64,000 nt of DNA from Caldilineaceae bacterium (GCA_022842065.1 JALHQH010000007.1:180125-244124), one strand, 5' to 3'; positions 18,123 through 27,950 are shown, counted from the first letter of the stretch. The notes: generated from the letters alone by a model not told the origin. Program-made: numbers and translations.

Positions 18123-18561
18123 TCGATTTATTCTAACATAGTGGACAAGATTGCTGAAACGATAACAGGGATGAGCAACGGATCTAAAGTGCCCCCTCGT
18201 GTAAATCGGTCAGTTTTATTTTGGATAAAACCGCCACGACACGAATAATATCAGACCTTTTTGATCCTACGCAGCTAAAGCGTAATGGCGAATGGTGAGC
18301 CGAATTTGGCGAGAGGCTGGCGTAGAGAAGGGGCATTGGGAGAGCCGGCAGCGAGAGCTGAAGTCGCAGAGATGGTGTGACAAAGAGCCAAGCGTACACG
18401 CGGGATGGATGTCATCGAGCAAGTGGCCCAGGCTAAAATTAAATCTGCGCTCGTCTGCCTTTTTGCAGAGCGACGTTTGCGGTAAGCAGGAAGCAAGCAA
18501 TCCCTAGGTTAACCGATCCTTTTGCGCAAGCAGACTTAGGCCAAGCGCAGTGTCCTGATTA
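18123..18561. other. Gene-free stretch
   Basis: About 440 bases with no gene I can support. Several short open frames occur, but none shows a recognisable domain or ribosome site. It precedes the inverted-repeat element at 18562. Confidence 0.5.
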
Positions 18562-18714
18562 CTAGTACAGTGCCGCGCAAATAAGCCACTAGCTTGCCTG
18601 TGCACGCGTCGAGTACTCTCGTGGCCCTAGCTGGTGGGTAACCAGCTTGGGCCACGAGAGTACTCGACGCGTGCACAGCAGAACTATAGGTCTATTTAGG
18701 CCGTCGTGTACTAG
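18562..18714. mobile_element. Small element with terminal inverted repeats (copy A)
   Basis: The left end begins CTAGTACAGTG (18562-18584) and the right end finishes GTGTACTAG (18692-18714); the two are approximate reverse complements. The same ends occur at 33867-33978. Inside, 18598-18678 is a long hairpin with about 30 paired bases plus a 7-bp tip. It has no coding capacity and resembles a MITE. The transposase-like gene at 18823 lies near. Confidence 0.6.
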
Positions 18715-18762
18715 GATGTAGGGAGCCATCAAAAACTGAGTTTTTGATGGCTCCCTACATCC
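18714..18762. terminator. Perfect 23-bp hairpin
   Basis: Arms 18714-18736 and 18740-18762 with loop TGA. It sits just beyond the stop of the leftward helix-turn-helix gene at 18823 and abuts the right end of the inverted-repeat element. Confidence 0.7.
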
Positions 18763-18822
18763 TAAACGCCTAAAAGTAGCCAGTCATTCTAATATTGCTT
18801 ATCACTGTATACGTTTAACGGA

Positions 18823-19269
18823 TCAGTGGGCTTCGCTGACCATATCATTTGATTGAATAATCTGGCGGATGGTTTCGATGCTGATACGATCGACAACGGC
18901 TTGTTCGATCAAGTAGCGGCGCAAGCGCTGCAGTGACCAGCGCGAAAAATTGAGCCCTAGGCTCCGAGGGCTGGTGCTGGCAATCTTGGAGATCTGCCGG
19001 CGCTGCTTCGTGCTAAAGAGGGGAGGACGCCCCGGTGATTTACCACTACGCAGACCGCCAATCCCATTCGAGGTATAGCGATGAATCCATTTGCGCACAT
19101 TGATCGGATGCAGATTCACCGTCTGGCTGATTTCTGGGACACTTTTCCCTTCGGCAGACAAAAGGATGATCAATAGGCGGTTGACGGGTAGATCATCTTC
19201 AGGCTCGCAAATCAGGGCTTCAATCTGCTTGACGTCCTGGTCCGAAAGGTTCTGAATGTACAGTGCCAT
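18823..19269 (-). CDS. Helix-turn-helix transposase fragment (IS630-like N-terminal part)
   Basis: A 148-aa protein of two helix-turn-helix modules. The first is around [25 protein letters not shown] and ends in [15 protein letters not shown], a linker typical of IS630/Tc1-type transposases. The second is around [19 protein letters not shown]. The DDE catalytic domain is absent and the frame ends normally. The start at 19269 has an AGGAG site 8 bases upstream. It may be a truncated transposase or a domesticated DNA-binding protein; the good ribosome site and intact frame keep both open. Confidence 0.75.
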   Translation of the reverse strand: MALYIQNLSDQDVKQIEALICEPEDDLPVNRLLIILLSAEGKSVPEISQTVNLHPINVRKWIHRYTSNGIGGLRSGKSPGRPPLFSTKQRRQISKIASTSPRSLGLNFSRWSLQRLRRYLIEQAVVDRISIETIRQIIQSNDMVSEAH

Positions 19270-19828
19270 AATTTGTTCTCCTGTTAGCTGAAGCAATGCT
19301 GGATAATGTTAATCATTTGGGAGGCAGAAGTAATGGTGAAAACAATGCCCAAATTTTGATACCCAGTATATGCAAATAAGTTGAAGCATGAATCGGATTA
19401 ATGTTTTATTTATTATAGTACTTTAGTACTATTCTGTTAAGTTTAATTACTTCTTTCTGACAATTAATCTAGACAACATGACGTGTTCGTTTTTTGGCTT
19501 AATTGACATTACACAAAATTTAACCTAGGACATGTGCTAGAGTAAACAAGCGCTCAGCTCATCAAAAAGATACGTATAGACTTGTTCTGCGCCTTACTGC
19601 TGCTCCAAATGTTTCCCGAGGGGACAGTATGATCAATTTGCACAAAGGGGGGTAACGGTAGATGCTTAGCATGGGGAAAAGCCAATCAGGTAGCACCTTG
19701 AGACCGAGACAAAAAGCCCAAGCATTAGTATACTGTGCCATCATAAGACAAGCGATCTGCGCAGGGGGCTTGCTCAGTCAATTGTCCACTTTTAAAGTAA
19801 TCACCGCTCAGCTAGCCTTGATTTGTGA
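19270..19828. other. AT-rich gene-free stretch
   Basis: About 560 bases, notably AT-rich at 19370-19530, including the small palindrome TAGTACTTTAGTACTA. No gene is supported. The low GC compared with its neighbours suggests acquired or decaying DNA. Confidence 0.5.
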
Positions 19829-20542
19829 TTACGCCCACCGTCGCAACAACGCATTTGAACGCGCCACAATCACATCATCCGGGGTATTGAGCGTAAAAAT
19901 GGCATCGGCACCTTCACGCAGGGCCCGCAATGACCAATCCAACGTATAATTATCAGTCAAGACAATCAATGGTGCCTGGCTGACTTCACGAATGCTGCTG
20001 AGCTGGCGCAACATGGCTTCTTCAATGATCTCCACTGATTCCAACATGATCAGATCAAAAACAGTGGGAAACAAATTCGGGGTCTGCCCATCAATTATTT
20101 GATCCATCGTATACTGTAGATCAGCAACATGAATATCCATCCCCTCAGTGCCAAAGCGGTTGCGTAAACCAGTCGTTCGGGGACGATCCACATTATTAAA
20201 GCGCAGCCAGAGGACGCGGAGCGGGATACTCTTCGTTTCAGCCAGCTTCCGCGTGCCTGCCGGCGGGATACGCTCATTCACATTAGGTTTATCGTTCGCG
20301 ATCTCAGTTGCGGGGCGTTGGAGTGGCTGCGCACGATGACGTACTGTCCGCTGGCGAACAGACGCAGTGGTGTTTGTCGGCGAAAAACGATGTTGTATCC
20401 AGAGTTGCGCCCGAAAATTTAACGCTGACTGTCCAGCCATTTGTCGATAATCACGGTGAAAAGGGCCTTCTGTGCGAGCAATTTGCGTCCACCGCTCTGT
20501 GTCCTTCACCGGTTTATGTTGCACGGGACAGCGCCATTTCAT
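19829..20542 (-). CDS. Degenerate receiver-domain protein
   Basis: 237 aa. The N-terminal 110 residues are basic and polar with no recognised domain. Residues from about 112 onward follow a receiver fold: strand PLRVLWLRF, strand FDLIMLESVEIIEEAML, strand APLIVLTDN, then SLRALREGADAIFTLNTPDDVIVARSNALLRR. The aspartate expected at the end of strand 3 is replaced (DLIMLES where active receivers read DLVLLDI), and the first-strand acidic pair is also missing. It is therefore a pseudo-receiver that is unlikely to be phosphorylated in the usual way. The ATG at 20542 has only a weak ribosome site. Confidence 0.6.
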   Translation of the reverse strand: MKWRCPVQHKPVKDTERWTQIARTEGPFHRDYRQMAGQSALNFRAQLWIQHRFSPTNTTASVRQRTVRHRAQPLQRPATEIANDKPNVNERIPPAGTRKLAETKSIPLRVLWLRFNNVDRPRTTGLRNRFGTEGMDIHVADLQYTMDQIIDGQTPNLFPTVFDLIMLESVEIIEEAMLRQLSSIREVSQAPLIVLTDNYTLDWSLRALREGADAIFTLNTPDDVIVARSNALLRRWA

Positions 20543-20967
20543 TGTCAATTCTTTTCTCTTGCGACACGGTACCGTTCATCAGTCGTAAACGGCACAGCTA
20601 GATTTAATTCTACCAGAATCACAACGTCTCATCACTAGTGTAATAGTAGCTTCAAAGCGCACTACCTTGAAATCGCTTACCTTGGAATTTCTTTGGAATT
20701 TCTTTGGAATTCCGAAGAAATTCCTATCGCAGGTAACCCATCCAAGCAGATTTCAGGCTAAGCGAATAACGCTGTTCGATTAATTTCTATTATAATCGCT
20801 TTGTATATAATTGCAATGGGGTACGCTTACCGTTAGCTTACTGGTTATCAACAACATCCCTACGTTTTTTACTACCTAACAATTTTTTCATTTTCGTTGC
20901 ATGCGTAGTACCTTTTGTACCCATTGCATGCGCTAGCCCATGCGCGAATAGACGAAGCAAATCACAT
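20543..20967. other. Gene-free stretch with 11-bp tandem repeat
   Basis: About 425 bases. At 20687-20725 the 11-mer CTTTGGAATTT is repeated about three times and followed by an inverted partial copy (GAAGAAATTCC). The rest is AT-rich, without a gene I can support. Confidence 0.55.
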
Positions 20968-21270
20968 TTATAACTGAAAATCGCGTCCGTTATCCACAAC
21001 AATTTTCTGGCTGTAATTCGTCACAAAGGTTAATAATTTCGCGTGAAGCTTCTTCCAGCCATTGCCGCGTAAGATCTCTTCCAATTTCTCTTGGCTTTCC
21101 ACTACGCCCATCGTCAACATTTGCGGACCTTCCCCGTACATGGTATACAGAACCTCACTTGGCTCAATCCCAAGCTGCATCAAGCGGGGAGCAAACTCGC
21201 GAACAACAAACTCAGAAAAGTCCTGCTCGCGGCCCCCTTTGATGTCCCATTGCATCAAGAGTTTCATCAT
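20968..21270 (-). CDS. Small hypothetical protein, possible dimeric alpha/beta-barrel
   Basis: 100 aa when started at the ATG-ATG pair at 21270, which has a GAAAGGA site about 12 bases upstream. It begins MMKLLMQWDIKGGREQDFSE and continues EFAPRLMQLGIEPSEVLYT, then MLTMGVVESQEKLEEILRG. The alternation of strand and helix and the length suggest a dimeric alpha/beta-barrel (ABM/ferredoxin-like) fold. No catalytic residues are evident. It is divergent from the exported-protein gene at 21379. Confidence 0.55.
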   Translation of the reverse strand: MMKLLMQWDIKGGREQDFSEFVVREFAPRLMQLGIEPSEVLYTMYGEGPQMLTMGVVESQEKLEEILRGNGWKKLHAKLLTFVTNYSQKIVVDNGRDFQL

Positions 21271-21378
21271 CTGATCTATTTTTCCTTTCGGGCCGACTTG
21301 CGTGGCTGAACGGCGGTTTTTATGCCCATATCCGTAAACTTGCGTCGCAAACTTCACAATACCAAAAGCATTTTGGAA

Positions 21379-23517
21379 ATGCAACTTATTCTTACTCTAA
21401 ACTCGTGCTTCCCTAAAAAATCTCTCCGCCGCAGCGCCATCCTTGTACCTTTGCTGCTGCTGCTTTGGGTACTCCCGGCCACGGCCAGCGCACCGCACAA
21501 GCTGGCCCTCACCCTGCACCGCCAATCTAGCATCCAATCTACCACAATTGCTCAGTTGCCGCTCATTACACCATTGGAAGCGACAACGATTGCGCTGCAC
21601 ACCCATACCGCGGCCATCCAACTGGTAGAAACAGGTAACGGCCTTGCTTTACGGCTCGATACCACCTACCGCCTGGATAATGAAGGGGACAATGGCGCCG
21701 TCATGGTCATCCAGATCAGCGATGCGCCCACCGCAGAGGTGACCCAGGCCGAAGTCGCCTTGAGCGCCAATGGCCAACCATTATCACTCTTCTGGACCGA
21801 TGGGGTTGGTTATACTGCTCAAGTGCAAATTGCAGCAAATGGACAAACTAATTTACAATTTGTCTATACCATTACTTTACCCGCCACGCCGATCACTGCA
21901 CTCCAATATAACCTTGCCCCCTTGCGGAATTGGGCAGGTATCCCCAGTGTCGGGGTAACCTTGACTGTCCCTGCAACCTTACGGCAAGCAAGCTGGCTGC
22001 ACGTTACCCCGGCCGATTGGCGCTACGCCGACAATGCCAGTGGTGAAGTGGGCATCCGCTGGCTCTATGATGCCGGCCTGCCCCCAGAACCTTTTGTGTT
22101 GGCGTTTATCTCACCAACCGAGTGGCAACAGCTTAGTGCGCTGACGGCCGCGGCCCAAAGTGACGGTACCAACTATCAAGCGTTGGGGGCGCTCTATGCA
22201 CAACTATTAGGCGCAACCCCAACCGATGCGGCTTATCAGGCCGTACGTGAACGTTTCTATGCGCAAGCGTTGGCCGCTTACACGGCCGGGATTGAGGCAT
22301 TAACAACAGCCGGCAGCGCAGGGAGCAGTGCTGATTTGGCGGCGCTCTATCGGGGCTTGGCCACCCTTTACCGCAGCCAGGTGGCACAGACGGATGGCAC
22401 GGTCAATAGTGCCTATGCACAGGCGTTGGTCGATGCCGTCCAACAAGCGCTGCCCCAGTTACCCGCGGACGCAGCAGGGCGTGCCGAGTTGACCCAGTGG
22501 TTGGCGGATGGCCTGCAGGTGCTATTGGGCGAGGCTCAGCGCCGCGAGGAGTGGCCACAGGCCCTGGCCTTGGTAGACGAGCTAGCCGCTTTACCAGCAG
22601 CAAACGTCGATGCGATTACATTAGCACAGACCAAGCGCGCGATTACGATCCGCCAGGCCTTGCAATTAGTCGAACAAGATAACCGTGAGGCTGCCATTGC
22701 GTTGGCTGGTGACGCGATTATTGATGCAACGCTCTTGCCGCCCCCCCAAGCGCGCACGATCTTTCGCCGTTGGGAGATCACGACTACGATCCTACCCCAG
22801 CAAGTGCGTGTAGAATTAACCGGCATTAGTCACGCTGATCAGCAAGCAGCCGCCGATGCGGCGTTAACTGAGCTGGCGACCAGCTTACAGAGCAGTGCCG
22901 CCCCGCAAGTCACCGTCGCCCAAACAGCGATTACCGTGGCCGGGGGTCAACCAGCAGGACGGGTCGTCGTGGTTGCGCCCGTTTCCACCTCGTTTGCCGC
23001 ATTGGCGGCCTTGATTCCAGCCGGCAACGAATGGAGCTTGGTGGCGACTTTGTTGCGTCAACTGCAACCAATTGTGACCATTGAAAGTACCTGGCTCCAA
23101 CAACAGGTCCAGCTTTCCCAAGCGCTTGACTTGCAGCCCGCCGGCGAGGCGTGGTTGACACAAGCGACGGCACTGGAGAGTGAGGCGGCAGCACTGGAAG
23201 CACAGGCCGTGGCGCTTAACCCAAGTGCCGCCATCGAAGCCGAACAGGCACTCAAGGCGCGCATTCAGGCCGCGAACTATCGAAATGCCGCCCAAAACTG
23301 GCGCAAACTGGCCCAGGATAGTTGGGTGGCAGTTGAACTGGCCGGTGGCACCACCCAAGGCAGCCTTACCCGCAATGCCTTGCTAACGGTGACCTCGCCG
23401 GCGCAATTTTTTACATTACAAAGCACACCAAGTCATTTTGGTGTAACGTTTGTCACCCTATTGGCCGCACTCTTTGGCCTCTTATTGCTGAGCGGCATTT
23501 TGTGGTGGCTGTTGTAG
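21379..23517 (+). CDS. Exported, C-terminally anchored hypothetical protein
   Basis: About 712 aa, unrecognised. It starts with a signal peptide (SLRRSAILVPLLLLLWVLP, then ATASA). A beta-rich domain runs to about residue 230, followed by an Ala/Gln/Leu-rich helical region to about 640 with possible TPR-like stretches. One C-terminal membrane helix follows (FVTLLAALFGLLLLSGILWW). An ATG at 21322 is possible, but the 21379 start sits closer to the signal peptide. Its stop is 76 bases before the transglutaminase gene on the same strand, so the pair may form one operon acting at the cell envelope. Confidence 0.65.
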   Translation: MQLILTLNSCFPKKSLRRSAILVPLLLLLWVLPATASAPHKLALTLHRQSSIQSTTIAQLPLITPLEATTIALHTHTAAIQLVETGNGLALRLDTTYRLDNEGDNGAVMVIQISDAPTAEVTQAEVALSANGQPLSLFWTDGVGYTAQVQIAANGQTNLQFVYTITLPATPITALQYNLAPLRNWAGIPSVGVTLTVPATLRQASWLHVTPADWRYADNASGEVGIRWLYDAGLPPEPFVLAFISPTEWQQLSALTAAAQSDGTNYQALGALYAQLLGATPTDAAYQAVRERFYAQALAAYTAGIEALTTAGSAGSSADLAALYRGLATLYRSQVAQTDGTVNSAYAQALVDAVQQALPQLPADAAGRAELTQWLADGLQVLLGEAQRREEWPQALALVDELAALPAANVDAITLAQTKRAITIRQALQLVEQDNREAAIALAGDAIIDATLLPPPQARTIFRRWEITTTILPQQVRVELTGISHADQQAAADAALTELATSLQSSAAPQVTVAQTAITVAGGQPAGRVVVVAPVSTSFAALAALIPAGNEWSLVATLLRQLQPIVTIESTWLQQQVQLSQALDLQPAGEAWLTQATALESEAAALEAQAVALNPSAAIEAEQALKARIQAANYRNAAQNWRKLAQDSWVAVELAGGTTQGSLTRNALLTVTSPAQFFTLQSTPSHFGVTFVTLLAALFGLLLLSGILWWLL

Positions 23518-23593
23518 TTGAGGTTAATGCGTCTGCCCAGTGGTGGCAGGTGTATAAACCTGAATTGTAGGATTGAGAGGATAACGAACCTTT

Positions 23594-26035
23594 ATGGCGA
23601 CATCGACAATGCAACCGGCGGGCAACGTGCAACCGACGGGTTATCGCTTTCGCTATGCACATAATATCTATTTTGAGGATGGCATTGTCTTAACCGGCAT
23701 TCTCACCGCGCTACTCTTTTTGACCGTAGCCGGCTCGCTGGACGCGGCCGGTTATGTGCCCAATATGGGCTTGCTGATCCCAGTCACATTAGGTGCGATT
23801 GCCATGAGCCTGCTGATGGCCTACAGTCGCTTTGACAGCTTTTTTGCCTTTTCGCATGGCATGTTTACTGGGCTAGCCTGGATTCTCTTCCTCATGCGTG
23901 GGCTGGTGAGCAAAGCCGATAGCCAATCCTTCCTGGAATTTGGCTTTCCAGAACTCCAAGCCAAGGTCTACTTTGTGCTCTACCGGCTGCTGACCTGGAC
24001 CGAAGCGGCCTTTGGCGGCGAGGCGACCGCCGACAACTATATGTTTATCTTTGAGATCTGCTTTCTCGTGTGGTGGCTGACCTATCTGGGGATCTGGTCG
24101 ATCTTTCGCCACGGCTACACCTGGCGGGCGATCATCCCTGCCGGTGTGGTGCTGCTGATCAACACCTATTATGCGCCTAACTCGACCCTCTGGTTTCTGG
24201 TCTTCTTTGCCTTTATCACGATTGTGTTGCTGGTGCATACCAATCTGGCCGAGCAGCAGGTGCGCTGGCGTGCCCAACGCACCTATTTCAGTCAGGACAT
24301 TTCGTTCGACTTTATTCGGACCGGGTTGATGTACAGCGTCTTAGTGCTGGTCCTGGCCTGGCTCTCGCCGGGGCTGGGGCGTAGCAGTGCCGTCCGCTAC
24401 TTAATGCATGACGTCAACCGCTGGTACGAGACCACCAGCCAAGATCTTAATCAATATTACGAAGGGCTGCAGCGTCAGTCACGCCCGACGGCCGCCGCGT
24501 TTGGTAAATCGCTGAGCCTTGGCGGTGAACGTAATGTGGGAAACGATATTATCTTTTGGGTGGCGACGGCCCAGGGCCGCTATTGGCGGGCGGTCGTCTT
24601 TGACACCTTTGATGGACGCCAATGGCAGAACACGAGCGCAACACAACAGGACTTTGCCGCCGAGGTGCCATTGCCGGCAGCCAACTGGCAGCTGCGTGAG
24701 GCGATCACCCAAACCTTTCAACTTGCCGCCCCGACTGGCGATGTAATCTTTGGCGCGCCCGACCTGCTTTACACCGATATTGCGCTTGATGCCAGTGTTC
24801 AACCCGTTTCCGCCGAACCGTTCCTGGCCACGGCCCAAACCGGTGAGACCCCCGCTGCGGTTGAAATTACCTTTGCCCGTGCCAGTACGCCGCTTGAAAT
24901 CAATGACACCTACTCGGTCATCAGTCGGCAGACAGTCGTCACCGAACGGGCACTGTTGGAAGCCAGCACGGAGTATCCTGCTGATATCCAAGAACGCTAT
25001 TTGCAACTCCCCGAGAACTTTTCACCGCGGGTTTCCGACCTGGCCCTTGAAGTTACCGCTGAGCAGCCGACCGTCTATGAGAAGGTGAAGGCAGTTGAAA
25101 GTTACCTGCGCACGATTCCCTATACAGATACCATTGCGGCCCCCGCAGCTGATGTTGATCCCATTGAGTACTTCCTCTTTGATATTCGCACCGGCTATTG
25201 TGATTACTATGCGACCGCGATGGCAACCATGTTACGCAGCCTGGACATTCCCGCCCGCACGGCCAGTGGGTATGCCGAAGGCACCTATGATGAGGAAAGC
25301 AACCTCTATTATACGACCGAGCGCGATGCACACACCTGGGTCGAAGTCTACTTCCCCACCTACGGCTGGATCGAATTTGAACCCACAGCCGGGGAAAGTC
25401 CCTTGAGTCGCCCTACCGGCGAGGAAGTGCCCGATCCGGGGGCCGGCCTAGAGGAGCCTTCGTCCCAAACAGGCAACGAGCCGATTCCAGAGCCAACAAT
25501 GGAGGATTTGATGAATCCTGACTTTGGCGACGGTTCCCCTTTTGATACAGGGGCGGAGGCAAACACGGGCATGGCTGGTCTGCCTTGGTGGTTATGGGCG
25601 ATCTTAACGCCATTACTGTTGGTGGTAGGGATCTGGGGACTGCGCCGCTCGCCGCGCTTTGGCCCCACCACCTTTACGCCAGACCAACCCTTGCTGCTCT
25701 TTGAACGGATGCAGCGTTGGACGCAGCGCCTGGGGCTTGGAGTTATCGATAATGAAACGCCCTATGAGCAGGGCCGCCGCATTGGTCGTGCCCTGCCAGA
25801 GGGGCGCTCATTCATTACGCAAATCATTCATCGCTATGTCCTCCACCGCTTTAGCCGCCCGCCAGTGGCCGCGGTTACCTATGGGCCACCACAGCCCCAC
25901 GAGCTAGCCGCCAGTGAAGAGCTGAGCCAAGCCTGGCGTGCATTGGAACCGATCTTCTGGAAAGCATGGGCCAGACGACTCTATGATAAAGTCATTCGCC
26001 GGCGCGCCAATCCATTCCGCCTGCACAAGTCGTAA
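23594..26035 (+). CDS. Membrane transglutaminase-like protein
   Basis: 813 aa with about six N-terminal membrane helices (to about residue 260), an extracytoplasmic domain, a transglutaminase core, one more helix (about 660-680) and a cytoplasmic C-terminal tail. The core has nucleophile C536 in RTGYCDYYATAM and H580 in DAHTWVEVYFP. The third residue is E596 in GWIEFEPT, where Asp is usual. The layout matches the bacterial TgpA family (DUF3488, transglutaminase core, DUF4129-like tail). Such proteins are often coded near DUF58 and MoxR genes, which are absent here. Substrate unknown. Confidence 0.85.
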   Translation: MATSTMQPAGNVQPTGYRFRYAHNIYFEDGIVLTGILTALLFLTVAGSLDAAGYVPNMGLLIPVTLGAIAMSLLMAYSRFDSFFAFSHGMFTGLAWILFLMRGLVSKADSQSFLEFGFPELQAKVYFVLYRLLTWTEAAFGGEATADNYMFIFEICFLVWWLTYLGIWSIFRHGYTWRAIIPAGVVLLINTYYAPNSTLWFLVFFAFITIVLLVHTNLAEQQVRWRAQRTYFSQDISFDFIRTGLMYSVLVLVLAWLSPGLGRSSAVRYLMHDVNRWYETTSQDLNQYYEGLQRQSRPTAAAFGKSLSLGGERNVGNDIIFWVATAQGRYWRAVVFDTFDGRQWQNTSATQQDFAAEVPLPAANWQLREAITQTFQLAAPTGDVIFGAPDLLYTDIALDASVQPVSAEPFLATAQTGETPAAVEITFARASTPLEINDTYSVISRQTVVTERALLEASTEYPADIQERYLQLPENFSPRVSDLALEVTAEQPTVYEKVKAVESYLRTIPYTDTIAAPAADVDPIEYFLFDIRTGYCDYYATAMATMLRSLDIPARTASGYAEGTYDEESNLYYTTERDAHTWVEVYFPTYGWIEFEPTAGESPLSRPTGEEVPDPGAGLEEPSSQTGNEPIPEPTMEDLMNPDFGDGSPFDTGAEANTGMAGLPWWLWAILTPLLLVVGIWGLRRSPRFGPTTFTPDQPLLLFERMQRWTQRLGLGVIDNETPYEQGRRIGRALPEGRSFITQIIHRYVLHRFSRPPVAAVTYGPPQPHELAASEELSQAWRALEPIFWKAWARRLYDKVIRRRANPFRLHKS

Positions 26036-26065
26036 TTTCATCGGTCAATTTACGTGCGACTAGCC

Positions 26066-26168
26066 TAGGTTCTGTTGACATTTGCTAAAACGGCCAATCG
26101 AATTGGCCGGCTTTTCGGTGTTAGTCGCAGGTTTCAAACCTGCAAAATTGAAATGTCAATAGAACCTA
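26066..26168. mobile_element. 103-bp element with 18-bp terminal inverted repeats
   Basis: The ends TAGGTTCTGTTGACATTT (26066-26083) and its reverse complement with one mismatch (26151-26168). Inside are two small palindromes, CGGCCAATCGAATTGGCCG and GCAGGTTTCAAACCTGC. It has no coding capacity and lies between the transglutaminase and peptidase genes. Confidence 0.6.
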
Positions 26169-26199
26169 AATTCTACGCATTCTGAACTTGTTCTAAGCT

Positions 26200-26253
26200 C
26201 TTTCCTATATGCTACTCATGATCAGCTGCGAACATGAGTAGCATATAGGAAAG
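26200..26253. terminator. 21-bp hairpin
   Basis: Exact arms 26200-26220 and 26233-26253 with a 12-base loop, upstream of the S41 peptidase gene. Possible end of the transglutaminase transcript. Confidence 0.65.
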
Positions 26254-26394
26254 TTACCGGCACTATTGTAAGTTAACGCGTCCCAACGAGGGCAAGAAGC
26301 CAAACAAGAGGCCATGGCCAAAGCCATGCTCTCGATCTGACGAGCGTCTTGATCTAAAGGGCGTCTTGACCTGTGGGTAATTGTGGAGAAAATT

Positions 26395-27720
26395 ATGGAG
26401 TTTATGAAATTGAAAAGCGTCCGTATTATTGGGCTGGTGTTGGTGATTGTGCTAGCCTTTGGGGCCGGTACCGTGGTTGGTGCGACGGCACCTTTGGTGC
26501 AGGCCCTGCCGGGCGCTTCAGCCGCCTTTGCCCTGCCGGGTAGCCCACAGGGGTTTGATGTCTTTTGGGAAGCGTGGCGTGTCGTACAGACGAACTTTAT
26601 TGATCGTGAAGTCCTCGATTCCAATGCATTGACCTACGGTGCTATCGATGGGCTGGTACGCGCCCTCGGCGATGAAGGACATACCGCCTTTCTCACGCCA
26701 GAGCAATTGGAGCAACAACAGACTTCTATGTCTGGTAAATTTACCGGCATTGGCGCACAGTTAGGGGTAGCCGATGGCCTGCCGATCATCGTTGCCCCCT
26801 TTGATGGGTCACCGGCAGCGAGCGCCGGTGTCAAGGCTGGGGACATCATCATCAGTGTCGATGGCGAAGATGTGACCAGCCTCTCGCTGACCGAGATTGC
26901 CAGAAAGATCCGCGGCCCCGAGGGCACTGAGGTCACCTTGACCTTGTTGCGCGAAGATGAAGAGGGGACCATTGATATTACGATTGAGCGCGGTGAAATC
27001 AACATCCCAGCGGTTGATTGGGCAATGGTGCCAGGCACAGATGTCGCGCTGCTGCGGCTAACCCAATTCAGTGCCAATGCCAAGGAAGAGGTCGTCGCCG
27101 CCATGGCAGAGATTAAAGCGGCCGACGCAGCTGGGTTGATTGTGGATGTCCGGAACAATCCCGGTGGCCTGTTGGCCCAAGCGATTGGGGTTACCAGTCA
27201 ATTTCTCAGCGAAGGCAATGTTCTACAAGAGGAGAACGCCGAGGGCGAACGCCGCGCCTTTGAAGTCGAAGCAGGCGGTGTGGCCACCGAGATCCCGCTG
27301 GTCGTGCTGATCAATCCTGGCTCGGCCAGTTCATCCGAGATCTTTGCCGGCGCCATCCAGGATTATGAACGCGGGCAGCTGATTGGCGAAACCACCTTTG
27401 GCACCGGCACCGTGTTGCAAACCTTCCGTTTAGAAGATGGATCCGCCTTGCTGCTGGGCACCAGCCAATGGTTGACGGCCGAAGGGCGCCTCATCCGCAA
27501 GCAAGGCATTGCACCCGATGTCGAGGTGCCACTGACCGCCAGCGCCGACCTGTTGACGCCCAATACGCTGGAAGAGCTAACGCCGGCAGAGTTGGTCGCC
27601 GGTGACGATGCGCAGTTGTTGGCCGGTTTGGAAGCGCTCGATGCGTTGCCGACCATTGCAGTGACGTCGACGCTGACGACGACAACCGCGATGACGAATA
27701 CGACCGCCATCACGAAGTAG
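26395..27720 (+). CDS. S41-family C-terminal processing peptidase homologue with altered catalytic site
   Basis: 441 aa, exported or membrane-anchored by an N-terminal helix (IIGLVLVIVLAFGAGTVVG). A PDZ domain spans about residues 90-190 (GIGAQLG, then AGVKAGDIIISVDGEDV). The S41 core has the serine (S312) in NPGSASSSEIFAG and the aspartate (D323) in QDYERG. The usual catalytic Lys of FGKGxVQ is Thr (T337) in TTFGTGTVLQ, and the supporting Gln position is Leu (L341). The start at 26395 follows a GGAG site. The Thr-rich C-terminal tail is low complexity. It may be a weak peptidase, use another base, or be a binding protein. Confidence 0.85.
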   Translation: MEFMKLKSVRIIGLVLVIVLAFGAGTVVGATAPLVQALPGASAAFALPGSPQGFDVFWEAWRVVQTNFIDREVLDSNALTYGAIDGLVRALGDEGHTAFLTPEQLEQQQTSMSGKFTGIGAQLGVADGLPIIVAPFDGSPAASAGVKAGDIIISVDGEDVTSLSLTEIARKIRGPEGTEVTLTLLREDEEGTIDITIERGEINIPAVDWAMVPGTDVALLRLTQFSANAKEEVVAAMAEIKAADAAGLIVDVRNNPGGLLAQAIGVTSQFLSEGNVLQEENAEGERRAFEVEAGGVATEIPLVVLINPGSASSSEIFAGAIQDYERGQLIGETTFGTGTVLQTFRLEDGSALLLGTSQWLTAEGRLIRKQGIAPDVEVPLTASADLLTPNTLEELTPAELVAGDDAQLLAGLEALDALPTIAVTSTLTTTTAMTNTTAITK

Positions 27721-27769
27721 GACTTATACACTGCCACAGAGCAGAGAGGAATATCAGTAGACCGCAACG

Positions 27770-27830
27770 TGTAGTTCGCATCCTCAGATGCGAACGGGTG
27801 CCTGCATCAGGGGATGCAGATTACACTGCG
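27770..27830. repeat. Pair of short hairpins
   Basis: TTCGCATC-CTCA-GATGCGAA, an 8-base spacer, then TGCATC-AGGG-GATGCA. The design is like the two-hairpin element elsewhere in the window, but the words differ. Confidence 0.5.
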
Positions 27831-27900
27831 CGCTACTGAATATGCTTTCTGTGCGCCCTGTGGCAAAAAGCATCGTTGTGTAAGTCTGGCATAGATAGAG

Positions 27901-27950
27901 AAAGCCAAGAGCCGTACTGTCCGCTTCCGGACAGTACGGCTCTTGGCTTT
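27901..27950. terminator. 23-bp terminator hairpin
   Basis: Exact arms 27901-27923 and 27928-27950 around CTTC. The right arm ends in TTT. It follows the S41 peptidase gene. Confidence 0.75.

Noticed and set aside
18267..18507. Overlapping short frames on both strands
   Set aside because: No ribosome site, domain or codon bias; likely chance.
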